A stretch of 5,164 nucleotides of DNA, taken from the NCBI GenBank assembly GCA_003694525.1, contig RFLK01000104.1, positions 1 through 5,164 of the forward strand, written 5' to 3'. Source of the stretch: Candidatus Woesearchaeota archaeon. GTDB lineage: Archaea > Nanobdellota > Nanobdellia > Woesearchaeales > ARS49. The translations under genes and the position numbers were made by a program. Of this stretch, positions 1 through 4,814 are shown in pieces. Every line of letters starts with the position of its first letter. Within the stretch, counting starts at the first letter, position 1. Under the pieces are notes generated by a model. That model had not been told where the DNA came from and made no database searches. It worked only from the letters and a program-made list of their open reading frames with translations.

Positions 1-666
1 GTATAATATGTCGTAACACTCTGATATTAGCTTCGGATTGTACACTTCGCTGTAAGTTATTGCTGATGCCAGTTTTCCAAGCAGGGTCTCAAAAGGGTCG
101 TCTTTTGGTTCAATTCCGTAATTCTTGTATACTTCTTGAATCCAGTTAGTGAACGGCTCTGTTGCTATATCTGCAATGCACGCAATAGCTGCTATCCAAT
201 CAAGGCCTTTTTGGGTTCCAAGCCTCTCTGCTGCATCATAAGCAAGTTTTGCGGTGCAATATTTTGATGGGTCTATTGTGCTAAAGAATTGTGGCTTGTA
301 TACTGTGATTTTATCGTCGTTTATCTTCTTGTACACTTTGTGATGGTCTACTACGAGTATTTCTGCACTTTTTGAAAGTTTTTTTAGCTCTTCATACTGC
401 TGATCTGCTGAATAGTCTGCAATTATGACCTTTGTTGCTCCAATGTGTTCTATCTCGTTTAATATATTTTGAGTTATTCTTTTTTTTTGAAGTGGCATAT
501 GCGCATCTGCAGGTCTTCCTCTTATCCGCTCTATGATTTTAGAAAGTATTACTGCAGAGCACACTCCGTCAGGGTCGGAGTCGTGTATTATTGCTATCTT
601 ATCTTCTTTATTTGTTGTTTTCAGAAAAGTGTCTGCTCTATCCGGAATGTTTTTTTCTCGGTTCAT
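1..666 (-). CDS. DHH-family phosphoesterase (RecJ-like), N-terminal part, C-terminus beyond window edge
   Basis: Read on the minus strand from ATG at 666, this frame is open for 222 codons to the window edge, so the protein is 3'-truncated here. It carries the DHH-family metal-binding motifs in order: IIHDSDPDGVCSA at about residues 27-39 (motif I), an ADYS aspartate at 83 (motif II), VVDHHK at 105-110 (the DHH signature) and CIADIATE at 163-170, with a probable motif IV aspartate at 166. The family hydrolyses phosphodiester bonds with Mn/Mg and includes RecJ-like exonucleases, nanoRNases, cyclic dinucleotide phosphodiesterases and GAN-type replication factors. The missing C-terminal (DHHA1-type) domain would decide among these. 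The start is well fixed because an in-frame TAG lies at 670-672 and motif I sits close to the N-terminus. I see no clear Shine-Dalgarno site before it. The only strong minus-strand TATA lies about 165 bases upstream, beyond the structured region at 681-808. Confidence 0.9.
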   Translation of the reverse strand, partial: MNREKNIPDRADTFLKTTNKEDKIAIIHDSDPDGVCSAVILSKIIERIRGRPADAHMPLQKKRITQNILNEIEHIGATKVIIADYSADQQYEELKKLSKSAEILVVDHHKVYKKINDDKITVYKPQFFSTIDPSKYCTAKLAYDAAERLGTQKGLDWIAAIACIADIATEPFTNWIQEVYKNYGIEPKDDPFETLLGKLASAITYSEVYNPKLISECYDILY

Positions 667-680
667 ATTCTATGATTATG

Positions 681-718
681 AAAAAATGGCGCAAAGAAAA
701 AGTGGGGTTTGCGCCATT
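681..718 (-). terminator. Intrinsic-terminator-like hairpin with T tract before the DHH gene
   Basis: An 11-bp perfect stem (708-718 with 685-695, loop of 12) runs into TTTTTT at 681-686 on the minus strand. It lies 14 bases before the DHH start codon, so it would end a small RNA or act as an attenuator for the gene. Archaeal termination mainly needs the T tract; the hairpin is an unusual addition. Confidence 0.5.
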
Positions 719-808
719 GGAGAGGAGGGGTTTCAGCATAAGGGCAGGCCGTCTTGACCTGCCTGAGTGATGCGCGGCTTTTTGCCGCTGTGTTCGCCAG
801 CATCTTTA
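681..808 (-). ncRNA. Candidate structured RNA: small RNA, or attenuator-like leader of the DHH gene
   Basis: The minus strand here has three inverted repeats in a row. The first is GATGC/GCATC (800-804 with 769-773), closing an inner stem GCGGC/GCCGC with an AAAAA loop and an 11-base one-sided bulge. The second is GGCAGG/CCTGCC (758-763 with 743-748) with a 9-base loop. The third is a perfect 11-bp stem, AATGGCGCAAA/TTTGCGCCATT (708-718 with 685-695), whose last two T run on to a six-T tract at 681-686. The T tract follows the stem only on the minus strand, which sets the direction. A minus-strand TATA at about 830-838 puts the expected start near 804-808, just where the first stem begins. 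No open frame in it resembles a protein. It matches no RNA class I can recognise: not tRNA, RNase P or SRP RNA, and no convincing C/D pair. It could be a free RNA of about 125 nt, or a 5' leader that controls the DHH gene 15 bases further on. Confidence 0.45.
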
Positions 809-822
809 TGATATTGCTTTAG

Positions 823-840
823 GAAAAGATTTATATATAC
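823..840 (+). promoter_or_regulatory. BRE/TATA promoter of the AbrB-PhoU regulator, readable in both directions
   Basis: A purine-rich BRE (GAAAAGA, 823-829) is followed by the TATA box TTTATATA (830-837). The expected start is near 860, giving a leader of about 70 nt before the ATG at 931. Read on the minus strand, the same bases give TATATATAAA, which would start transcription near 804-808 at the structured RNA. One element may therefore serve both divergent units. Confidence 0.7.
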
Positions 841-842
841 TT

Positions 843-867
843 ATTGTGCATAATGTACGATTGTACG
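843..867 (+). promoter_or_regulatory. Three short iterons across the predicted start site: candidate operator
   Basis: ATTGTGCA (843-850), AATGTACG (852-859) and ATTGTACG (860-867) are three near-identical 8-mers at 9- and 8-base steps. The last two contain GTAC cores that also form the palindrome GTAC-GATT-GTAC (855-866). They fill the space between the TATA box and the predicted start of a gene whose product has an AbrB DNA-binding domain, which is where a repressor site would lie. Binding by that protein is inference. Confidence 0.4.
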
Positions 868-882
868 GCAGAAGATTGCCCT

Positions 883-896
883 GGCGCATAAGCGCC
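883..896 (+). promoter_or_regulatory. Small GC hairpin in the AbrB-PhoU 5' leader
   Basis: GGCGC-ATAA-GCGCC forms a perfect 5-bp stem with a four-base loop in the roughly 70-nt leader, 24 bases before the Shine-Dalgarno site. It does not cover the site. It may only stabilise the leader; no known riboswitch is recognised. Confidence 0.3.
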
Positions 897-930
897 TGAT
901 GGCTTGAATCTGAAAACAAAGAGGTGAAGG

Positions 931-1866
931 ATGATAATTCGCAGGTTGGTTAAGGCAGGTCAGGCTTCGCACACCATTTCGTTGCCAAAGGATTGGCTTG
1001 ATAAGCACAAGTTGAAGAAGGGAGATCTTGTCTATTTGTATGAGAAGGATGATAATGAGCTTCTGATAACTCCTGAGAGCAAGCCTGATGAGCCTATGCC
1101 CTCTAAAGAGATAACAATCTCTGTTGATAACAAGGAATTGTCTTCTCTTCAAAGGGAGATAACGAGCGCTTATATCAATAATTATGGTACAATAACTCTT
1201 ATTGGTGAGTCGATAACTGAAAAGACTCCTCAGATTAGGAAGATGCTTCACGATTTCGTAGCTCTTGAAGTTGCAGATCAGACTTCAAAGAGCATAATTG
1301 CCAAGGATTTGCTCAATGTTAAGGAGATTAGTGTTGATAAGACTGTTCGTCGCATGGATATGCTTGTTCGAAGTATGCTTCAGGACAGCATAAAGGCAGT
1401 TGAAGAGCCTGGACTTGCAGAAAGCGTCTCAATGAGGGATCTTGAGGTTAACAGAGCTTATTTTCTTATGATGCGTTTGTTGAAGAGTACTTTTGCATCC
1501 CGCAAACTTGCTGAGATATTCCAGCTTAGCAATGAAAAGGTTCTGAACTACTATTATTTGACTATTAATCTTGAGAATTTCGCAGATGCTGCAAAGCAGG
1601 CTGTCGAGCTAATAGCAAAAGAGAAGAAGAAAAAGAATGTGAAAGAGCTTTTCAAGGAAGTTGAGAAAGGGTATCTTGATGTTATGAAGGCTTATTTCAC
1701 AAAGGACAAGAAGCTTGCTGATAGTGTGGCTTTAAGGCGCGCTGATCTTGTTGAGCGCATAGGCGCGCTTCCTGTCGGAATTGCTCAGCTTTTCAAGAGT
1801 ATGGTTACTTTGACTAATAATATTGCACGTTTGGTTATTGATGAGGAGACTCAAGAAGGCAAGTGA
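931..1866 (+). CDS. AbrB/SpoVT-domain PhoU family regulator
   Basis: A 311-residue protein with a swapped-hairpin AbrB/SpoVT-type DNA-binding domain at about residues 1-48. Visible there are the RRLVKAGQASHTISLPKDW segment (4-22) and the LKKGDLVYLYE strand (28-38). A helical PhoU-like region follows from about 135 to 305, with RRMDMLVRSMLQDSIKA (140-156) and RDLEVNRAYFLMMRLL (169-184), typical of the archaeal PhoU set. Archaeal AbrB-PhoU fusions are generally annotated as phosphate-uptake regulators. PhoU domains bind metal clusters and dampen phosphate transport, and the AbrB part suggests DNA binding. Length is close to the usual 320-350. The start is supported by GAGGTGA at 921-927, three bases before the ATG. 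No phosphate transporter genes are visible in the window, so its target is unknown. Its TGA stop directly abuts the stop of the convergent gene at 1867. Confidence 0.9.
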   Translation: MIIRRLVKAGQASHTISLPKDWLDKHKLKKGDLVYLYEKDDNELLITPESKPDEPMPSKEITISVDNKELSSLQREITSAYINNYGTITLIGESITEKTPQIRKMLHDFVALEVADQTSKSIIAKDLLNVKEISVDKTVRRMDMLVRSMLQDSIKAVEEPGLAESVSMRDLEVNRAYFLMMRLLKSTFASRKLAEIFQLSNEKVLNYYYLTINLENFADAAKQAVELIAKEKKKKNVKELFKEVEKGYLDVMKAYFTKDKKLADSVALRRADLVERIGALPVGIAQLFKSMVTLTNNIARLVIDEETQEGK

Positions 1867-2208
1867 TTATCTTGCTTTGCTGCTTCCTCTTGTTATTACT
1901 CTTGGCCTTTTATTGAACGTTGCGCCTCCCAGCTCTTTGTTCGTAAGCGGGCGCATGCATACAAAGCCTTCATATCCTGAAGATTTGAATCGCTCTGGTG
2001 CTTCTTCATAACTCACTGGCACAAAGCCTGCGCTCTTGTACGCTTCAACCACTGCTTCTTTTTCTGCAAGTGTTCTGTAAAACGCGTATGTGTGGCCTGC
2101 TCCGCACCCTTTTGTGACTGGTATTGCTCCTGTTGTGCTGTTGACTATTGCCACGGAGAAAAAGCTTACAAGAATTATAAGAAAGAGAGAAAAAAATACA
2201 AGCCGCAT
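1867..2208 (-). CDS. Small exported or membrane-anchored protein with Cys/GFVPV/CxxP domain, family unknown
   Basis: A 113-residue protein that begins with a single hydrophobic segment at residues 4-22, after MR. This is a signal peptide or N-terminal anchor, so the rest should lie outside the cell. The mature part has C35, a T-Y-A-F motif at 40-43, GFVPV at 61-65 and CMRP at 84-87, then a basic tail (KRPRVITRGSSKAR). From C35 to V65 it aligns without gaps with residues 51-81 of the upstream neighbour, sharing the cysteine, T-aromatic-A-F, AE and GFVPV, and both then have a C-x-x-P. The two are therefore probably diverged duplicates. C35 and C84 could form a disulfide. The ATG follows immediately after the TAA of the upstream gene with no spacer and no clear ribosome site, which suggests translational coupling. 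I do not recognise the family and assign no function. Confidence 0.75.
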   Translation of the reverse strand: MRLVFFSLFLIILVSFFSVAIVNSTTGAIPVTKGCGAGHTYAFYRTLAEKEAVVEAYKSAGFVPVSYEEAPERFKSSGYEGFVCMRPLTNKELGGATFNKRPRVITRGSSKAR

Positions 2209-2703
2209 TTACTTGTTCAGGCTTGCAGGATATGGGTAGCTTGGAGGGCTCGTCGGGCTGACTTGCTCGCCTCCTGCAGGTGCAGGTGTTTCAACGAACA
2301 TAGGGCTTGGAACTCCTGGCGTTCGTGCTGAAAGTGGTGTTCCGTAGACCAATGCTGCGTGTTCCTGCGTTGGGGGCAGTGGTACTCCTTTGTTTGTGGG
2401 GCACAAGCACTGTCCTACGAGTGGGAACCCGTCAACCGAGTACTTGAGTTGAACTTGTCCTACCGGTACAAAACCGCGCGCCATAAACCTTTGCGTTTGC
2501 ATTGCAACTTCTGCTTGGTTTGCGCCAAATGCGAAAGTGCAGGGCGAATCGCAGAATCCTGATGGTGCTTCATTCCCGACTAATGTGGGGACAGCTCCTG
2601 CGCTCTTGCGTGCTCCTGAGAACATAAGCACAAGTCCTATGACTGCGATAACTGAGATTATCCCAAGGATGACCAATGCAACTCCTCTGTGTTCTTGCTC
2701 CAA
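2209..2703 (-). CDS. Membrane-anchored extracellular protein with Cys/GFVPV/CxxP domain and Pro-rich tail, family unknown
   Basis: A protein of 164 residues if it starts at TTG 2703; a GTG at 2712 would add three residues. TTG is preferred because GAGGTGA at 2709-2715 ends five bases before it, whereas the GTG lies inside that site. The N-terminus is a short charged head ending in RG, then a hydrophobic segment at 7-29. This is a membrane anchor that also resembles an archaeal pilin-like (class III) signal; processing is not shown. The outer part has C51, C55, T-F-A-F (56-59), GFVPV (77-81) and C99-x-C101-P, the same pattern as the next gene. A proline/serine/threonine-rich tail follows (about 107-160), typical of an extended surface linker. 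Four cysteines could form disulfides or bind metal. It shares a transcript with the 113-residue neighbour and has its own TATA at 2751-2760. Function unknown. Confidence 0.8.
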   Translation of the reverse strand: MEQEHRGVALVILGIISVIAVIGLVLMFSGARKSAGAVPTLVGNEAPSGFCDSPCTFAFGANQAEVAMQTQRFMARGFVPVGQVQLKYSVDGFPLVGQCLCPTNKGVPLPPTQEHAALVYGTPLSARTPGVPSPMFVETPAPAGGEQVSPTSPPSYPYPASLNK

Positions 2704-2708
2704 AGTAA

Positions 2709-2715
2709 TCACCTC
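2709..2715 (-). promoter_or_regulatory. Shine-Dalgarno site that decides a TTG start
   Basis: GAGGTGA on the minus strand is followed by five bases and then TTG (2701-2703). The GTG at 2710-2712 lies within the site itself and so is an unlikely start. The same GAGGTGA precedes the plus-strand regulator at 931. Confidence 0.65.
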
Positions 2716-2750
2716 ATTTACAATGATTTAGTGTTTAAACAGCAACTTCT

Positions 2751-2760
2751 ATTATATAAA
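2751..2760 (-). promoter_or_regulatory. TATA box for the exported-protein pair
   Basis: On the minus strand the sequence TTTATATAAT lies about 53 bases before the TTG start. The expected transcription start is near 2730, leaving a leader of about 27 nt that includes the GAGGTGA site. It lies between the zinc-ribbon gene and this pair, so the pair can be expressed apart from the GTPase operon. Confidence 0.65.
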
Positions 2761-2790
2761 GATTGTGCTTGCATTGTATTATTTTTCCTC

Positions 2791-3174
2791 TCACTTTCTC
2801 TTTTTTCTGTAGTGTTCGAAAGATTGCGATATGTCTATTATGTATTTTCCATCTGCAAGCTTGAATATTAGCGGATCATCTTTGAACAGTTTTACAAGGT
2901 CGAGCTCGTACTTGCCTGGCTTTTGGACTCTTATGCTCTCAAAGTCAAGAACTACTGGAATGTCTTGTTTAGATTCGCCTATAAGTTCATAGACATCAGC
3001 TTCCATCTGAGCTTTCTCTTCAGGCTTTAATTCTTTTTCAAGAACTTCTTTGGCTTCTTTCAGTCTTTCCTTTTTGATGTAGAAAAAGAGCCTGGCCCCG
3101 CACGTGCACCCTTTTAGTATTTCACGCGCGCCATCTTCATAAAACTTATTGCATCTGACGCACTGGTGAGGCAT
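2791..3174 (-). CDS. arvC: DUF2072-type zinc-ribbon protein (ArvC-like)
   Basis: A 127-residue protein with an N-terminal zinc ribbon: C5-x-x-C8 and C23-x-C25 in the first 26 residues, fitting a four-cysteine Zn site. A charged helix follows (about 34-65), then an LDFESIRVQKPGKYELDL segment (76-93) and a C-terminal YIIDISQSFE stretch with a basic end. This matches the archaeal DUF2072 zinc-ribbon family, always small and usually next to an Era-like GTPase and a DUF2073 protein, as here. In haloarchaea the corresponding genes were named arvC and arvB beside the vesicle GTPase arvA. The biochemical role is not known to me. The start is three bases after the DUF2073 stop, so the gene is cotranscribed. 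The family call rests on the zinc ribbon and operon order. Confidence 0.8.
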   Translation of the reverse strand: MPHQCVRCNKFYEDGAREILKGCTCGARLFFYIKKERLKEAKEVLEKELKPEEKAQMEADVYELIGESKQDIPVVLDFESIRVQKPGKYELDLVKLFKDDPLIFKLADGKYIIDISQSFEHYRKKRK

Positions 3175-3177
3175 TGT

Positions 3178-3570
3178 TTATCTTCTTCTTTTTCGCCTTG
3201 ACCGGCTTTCTTTGGTGAGCAGTTCAATTTTTCTTGGATCGCGCTTTATGCTTTTGACTATTGTTGATGGCCCTATTATTGTAAGCCCTTGGGTTGCTCC
3301 AAATAGCATTTCCATAATGTCGTATTTCAGCTTTTGGAGGCCGTCTGTTGCGGTTTGGGATGGATTTATTACTGCAAGCTCTATTCCTTTAAAGTCCTTG
3401 TTTATCTCTTCCATTGTGGCTCGTATGAGTTCTGCCTCTTCTTCTTTTCGAAGCCTTCCTTGCAACAGGACTATTTTGTTTGCTTTTGCTATGTTCAGCA
3501 ATTTTCTGATTCGTCCGATGCCGCTGAGGTTTTGTATTTCCGCATAGGGTACTATTTGCAGTGTTACCAT
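3178..3570 (-). CDS. arvB: DUF2073 family protein (ArvB-like)
   Basis: A 130-residue protein with no signal peptide or membrane segment. It has an N-terminal MVTLQIVPYAEI strand, a helix-rich middle (19-60), the ELAVINP segment (64-70), and a conserved-looking GLTIIGPSTIVKSIKRDP stretch at 95-112, then a strongly basic end (RSRRKRRR). This pattern and its place between an Era-like GTPase and a zinc-ribbon protein match DUF2073, an archaeal family coupled to that GTPase. The ATG is five bases after the GTPase stop, with AAGGAAG in the GTPase 3' end as a probable ribosome site. The basic tail could contact nucleic acid or acidic lipid, but nothing in the sequence proves that. The link to vesicle formation comes from the haloarchaeal Arv operon and is inference for this organism. 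Confidence 0.85.
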   Translation of the reverse strand: MVTLQIVPYAEIQNLSGIGRIRKLLNIAKANKIVLLQGRLRKEEEAELIRATMEEINKDFKGIELAVINPSQTATDGLQKLKYDIMEMLFGATQGLTIIGPSTIVKSIKRDPRKIELLTKESRSRRKRRR

Positions 3571-3575
3571 TTTTT

Positions 3576-4211
3576 TTACTTCCTTGAAAGCTCGAATAAC
3601 TTTTCGTAGAGTTGATCTAAATTCTTGCCATATTTTGCAGAGACTCCCACAACGTCGTATTGTGGGAATGCTGCTTGTATCTTTTTTAGTTTGGCTCTTT
3701 TAAGATCCACTTTGTTTGCAACGATCATTACAGGTATGTCTCTTGCTGCAAGATTGCCTATTATTGTCACGTTCACTTGACTGTAGGGGTCCTGTGTTGC
3801 ATCAAGCACCACAAGCACTGTATCCACATCATCGAGCCATTTTATGCTCTCAATAACTCCCTTGGTTGCCTCTCGCGCTCGCTTTTTCGCTTTTTTGACA
3901 GACATTCCTGCCTTGAGGAAGTCCTCGTAGTCTATTTTGGTTGCAATTCCTGGAGTGTCAACGAGATTGAATAGCAGTTCTTTGCCGTCTTTGCTTTTTA
4001 TGGTTATCTTTTCCTTTACGACAACTTCTCTGGTCTCGTGCGGAACGTGCGATGCAGATCCCATCTCTTCGCCGAGCCAATCCTTACATATCGTATTTGC
4101 AAGTGTTGTCTTTCCAGAGTTTGGAGGTCCGTAAAGGCCTAGCTTGAAATTTCTCCTGCCTCCGAGAAACCACAAGTAGTTCTTGAGGAATGTTCTGATT
4201 TTTTTAAGCAT
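3576..4211 (-). CDS. arvA: Era-like small GTPase (ArvA-like)
   Basis: A 211-residue TRAFAC-class GTPase with all five G motifs: P-loop GPPNSGKTT (28-36), a G2 threonine at 60 in HETREV, DTPG (85-88), NKVD (166-169) and SAK (191-193). It is a single G domain and lacks the C-terminal KH domain of bacterial Era, so a ribosome-assembly role cannot be assumed. The N-terminus (FLKNYLWFLGGRR, 8-20) is amphipathic and aromatic-rich and could touch the membrane. It is the first gene of an operon with DUF2073 and DUF2072. In Haloferax an orthologous operon GTPase, ArvA, drives extracellular vesicle formation. The same role here is inference from operon identity. A GGGGGA ribosome site lies just before the ATG, and a TATA box at 4247-4254 leaves a leader of roughly 13 nt. 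Confidence 0.92.
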   Translation of the reverse strand: MLKKIRTFLKNYLWFLGGRRNFKLGLYGPPNSGKTTLANTICKDWLGEEMGSASHVPHETREVVVKEKITIKSKDGKELLFNLVDTPGIATKIDYEDFLKAGMSVKKAKKRAREATKGVIESIKWLDDVDTVLVVLDATQDPYSQVNVTIIGNLAARDIPVMIVANKVDLKRAKLKKIQAAFPQYDVVGVSAKYGKNLDQLYEKLFELSRK

Positions 4212-4246
4212 ATGTCCCCCGTTTTTTGTATGTACTTCAAGGAGTG

Positions 4247-4254
4247 CATATAAA
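4247..4254 (-). promoter_or_regulatory. TATA box of the GTPase-DUF2073-DUF2072 operon
   Basis: TTTATATG on the minus strand has its centre about 40 bases before the arvA ATG. The expected start is near 4224, giving a short leader of about 13 nt that contains GGGGGA (4214-4219). Confidence 0.6.
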
Positions 4255-4325
4255 TAATTTTCGGGACTTTAGTTTTGTTTTGCTCTCTTCATACGCAGTT
4301 ATTGACTAACACAGAAGAAGAGCTG

Positions 4326-4356
4326 ATAAAAAGGAAAAAAACAAAAAAGCAAAAGA
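4326..4356 (-). terminator. Poly-T terminator of the H1-like gene
   Basis: Just after the TAA at 4361, the minus strand reads through three T tracts (TTTTTT, TTTTTTT and TTTTT) split by G and CC, with no strong hairpin. This is the usual form of an archaeal terminator. It separates the H1-like gene from the arv operon promoter at 4247-4254. The rest of 4212-4325 shows no gene. Confidence 0.7.
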
Positions 4357-4360
4357 ACGC

Positions 4361-4795
4361 TTATCTGCGCTTTCTTTTTGCTGCCTTTTTCTTTCTTGCT
4401 GGCTTTTTAGCTGCTTTTCGCTTCGTCGCTTTCTTCTTTGCAGACTTTCGCTTTGCAGCTTTCTTTTTCGCAGGCTTTCGCTTTGCAGCCTTCTTCTTGG
4501 TTTTCTTGGCTGCTTTCTTTCTTGCAGCTTTCTTTTTAGTCTTTTTGGCGGCCTTCTTCTTTCTCTTCTTTCCGCCTCTGGCCATTGATGCGCGTGAGAC
4601 ATCGCCATTCTTGTCTACAAAGTACAAGTATCCTGGCTCTTTCTTCACGCCAACTCTTGCAACCTTTTGAGGTCTGCCAGCTCTGCCTTTGCGTCCGCGC
4701 GCCATCTTGACGCGTGCAACATCTCCGTCGCTGTCGACGAAGTATAGATAACCTTCTTCTTTCTTAACACCTGCTTTTGCTACTTTTTGTGCCAT
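4361..4795 (-). CDS. Histone-H1-like Lys/Ala-rich protein with two YLYFVD-x-DGDV modules
   Basis: A 144-residue, extremely basic protein in two parts. Residues 3-42 and 43-75 are a tandem duplication with a 40-residue period. Each copy reads K-V-A-[KR]-x-G-V-K-K-E-x-G-Y-L-Y-F-V-D, then an acidic turn (DSDGDV at 21-26, DKNGDV at 61-66), then R-x-x-MARG. From residue 76 to the end is a lysine/alanine tail, largely in five-residue units (K-x-A-K-[KR]), like the disordered tails of histone H1 and bacterial Hc1- or AlgP-type proteins. Such tails bind DNA or RNA non-specifically, so a chromatin or nucleoid role is a reasonable guess. The YLYFVD module I know only as a short uncharacterised domain, and its DxDGD turn could hold a metal ion. 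The start has a strong GGAGGA site shortly upstream. A TATA at 4883-4890 and a folded leader lie in front, and a poly-T terminator follows. Confidence 0.85.
   Translation of the reverse strand: MAQKVAKAGVKKEEGYLYFVDSDGDVARVKMARGRKGRAGRPQKVARVGVKKEPGYLYFVDKNGDVSRASMARGGKKRKKKAAKKTKKKAARKKAAKKTKKKAAKRKPAKKKAAKRKSAKKKATKRKAAKKPARKKKAAKRKRR
4364..4570 (-). repeat. Low-complexity Lys/Ala/Arg pentad tail (coding)
   Basis: Codons 76-144 are nearly all Lys, Ala and Arg, in units such as KPAKK, KAAKR, KSAKK and KATKR. The open frames on the opposite strand (Phe/Ala-rich) and in the second minus frame are by-products of this composition. Tail length is likely to vary between related strains. Confidence 0.75.
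4571..4789 (-). repeat. In-gene tandem duplication (120-base period) in the H1-like gene
   Basis: Codons 3-42 and 43-75 encode two diverged copies of the same module, the second shortened where it joins the basic tail. Differences such as EEG/EPG and DSDGD/DKNGD show that the duplication is not recent. Confidence 0.8.
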
Positions 4796-4814
4796 GTGTT
4801 CCTCCTCTTTTTTC

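Larger units (their letters stand above)
667..930. other. Divergent intergenic region with RNA candidate, promoter and operator
   Basis: This 264-base gap between the DHH gene and the AbrB-PhoU gene holds, in order, the T-tract hairpin, two more stems, a two-way TATA element, three iterons and the leader hairpin of the regulator. Short plus-strand open frames here run through the DHH gene antisense and are not supported. Confidence 0.7.

Noticed and set aside
469..757. Two short plus-strand open frames over the DHH start and the RNA candidate
   Set aside because: They are antisense to clear DHH motifs and run into a strongly folded region; no ribosome site or domain.
756..772. CTGA next to GTGATG, resembling C/D-box motifs on the plus strand
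   Set aside because: Only one adjacent pair is present, with no outer C and D boxes at a sensible distance, and the other evidence puts the RNA on the minus strand.
780..804. Possible tRNA T-arm (GCTG TGTTCGC CAGC) on the plus strand
   Set aside because: No acceptor, D or anticodon arms can be fitted around it, and the loop lacks the usual TTCRANY pattern.
841..1251. Minus-strand open frame of 136 residues opposite the AbrB-PhoU gene
   Set aside because: It covers the well-supported regulator's N-terminal domain, its promoter and ribosome site antisense; no recognisable domain.
3646..3666. Perfect 7-bp inverted repeat CCCACAA/TTGTGGG inside the GTPase gene
   Set aside because: It encodes the ordinary PQYDVVG stretch before the G5 motif, has no T tract, and is likely chance.
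4306..4608. Second minus-strand frame of 100 residues, Arg/Lys/Gln-rich
   Set aside because: It is a frame shadow of the same low-complexity tail and runs through the poly-T terminator.
4275..4670. Plus-strand open frame, 131 residues, Phe/Ala-rich
   Set aside because: It is the reverse complement of the Lys/Ala tail of the H1-like gene; the composition follows from AAG/GCA codons read backwards. It has no ribosome site.
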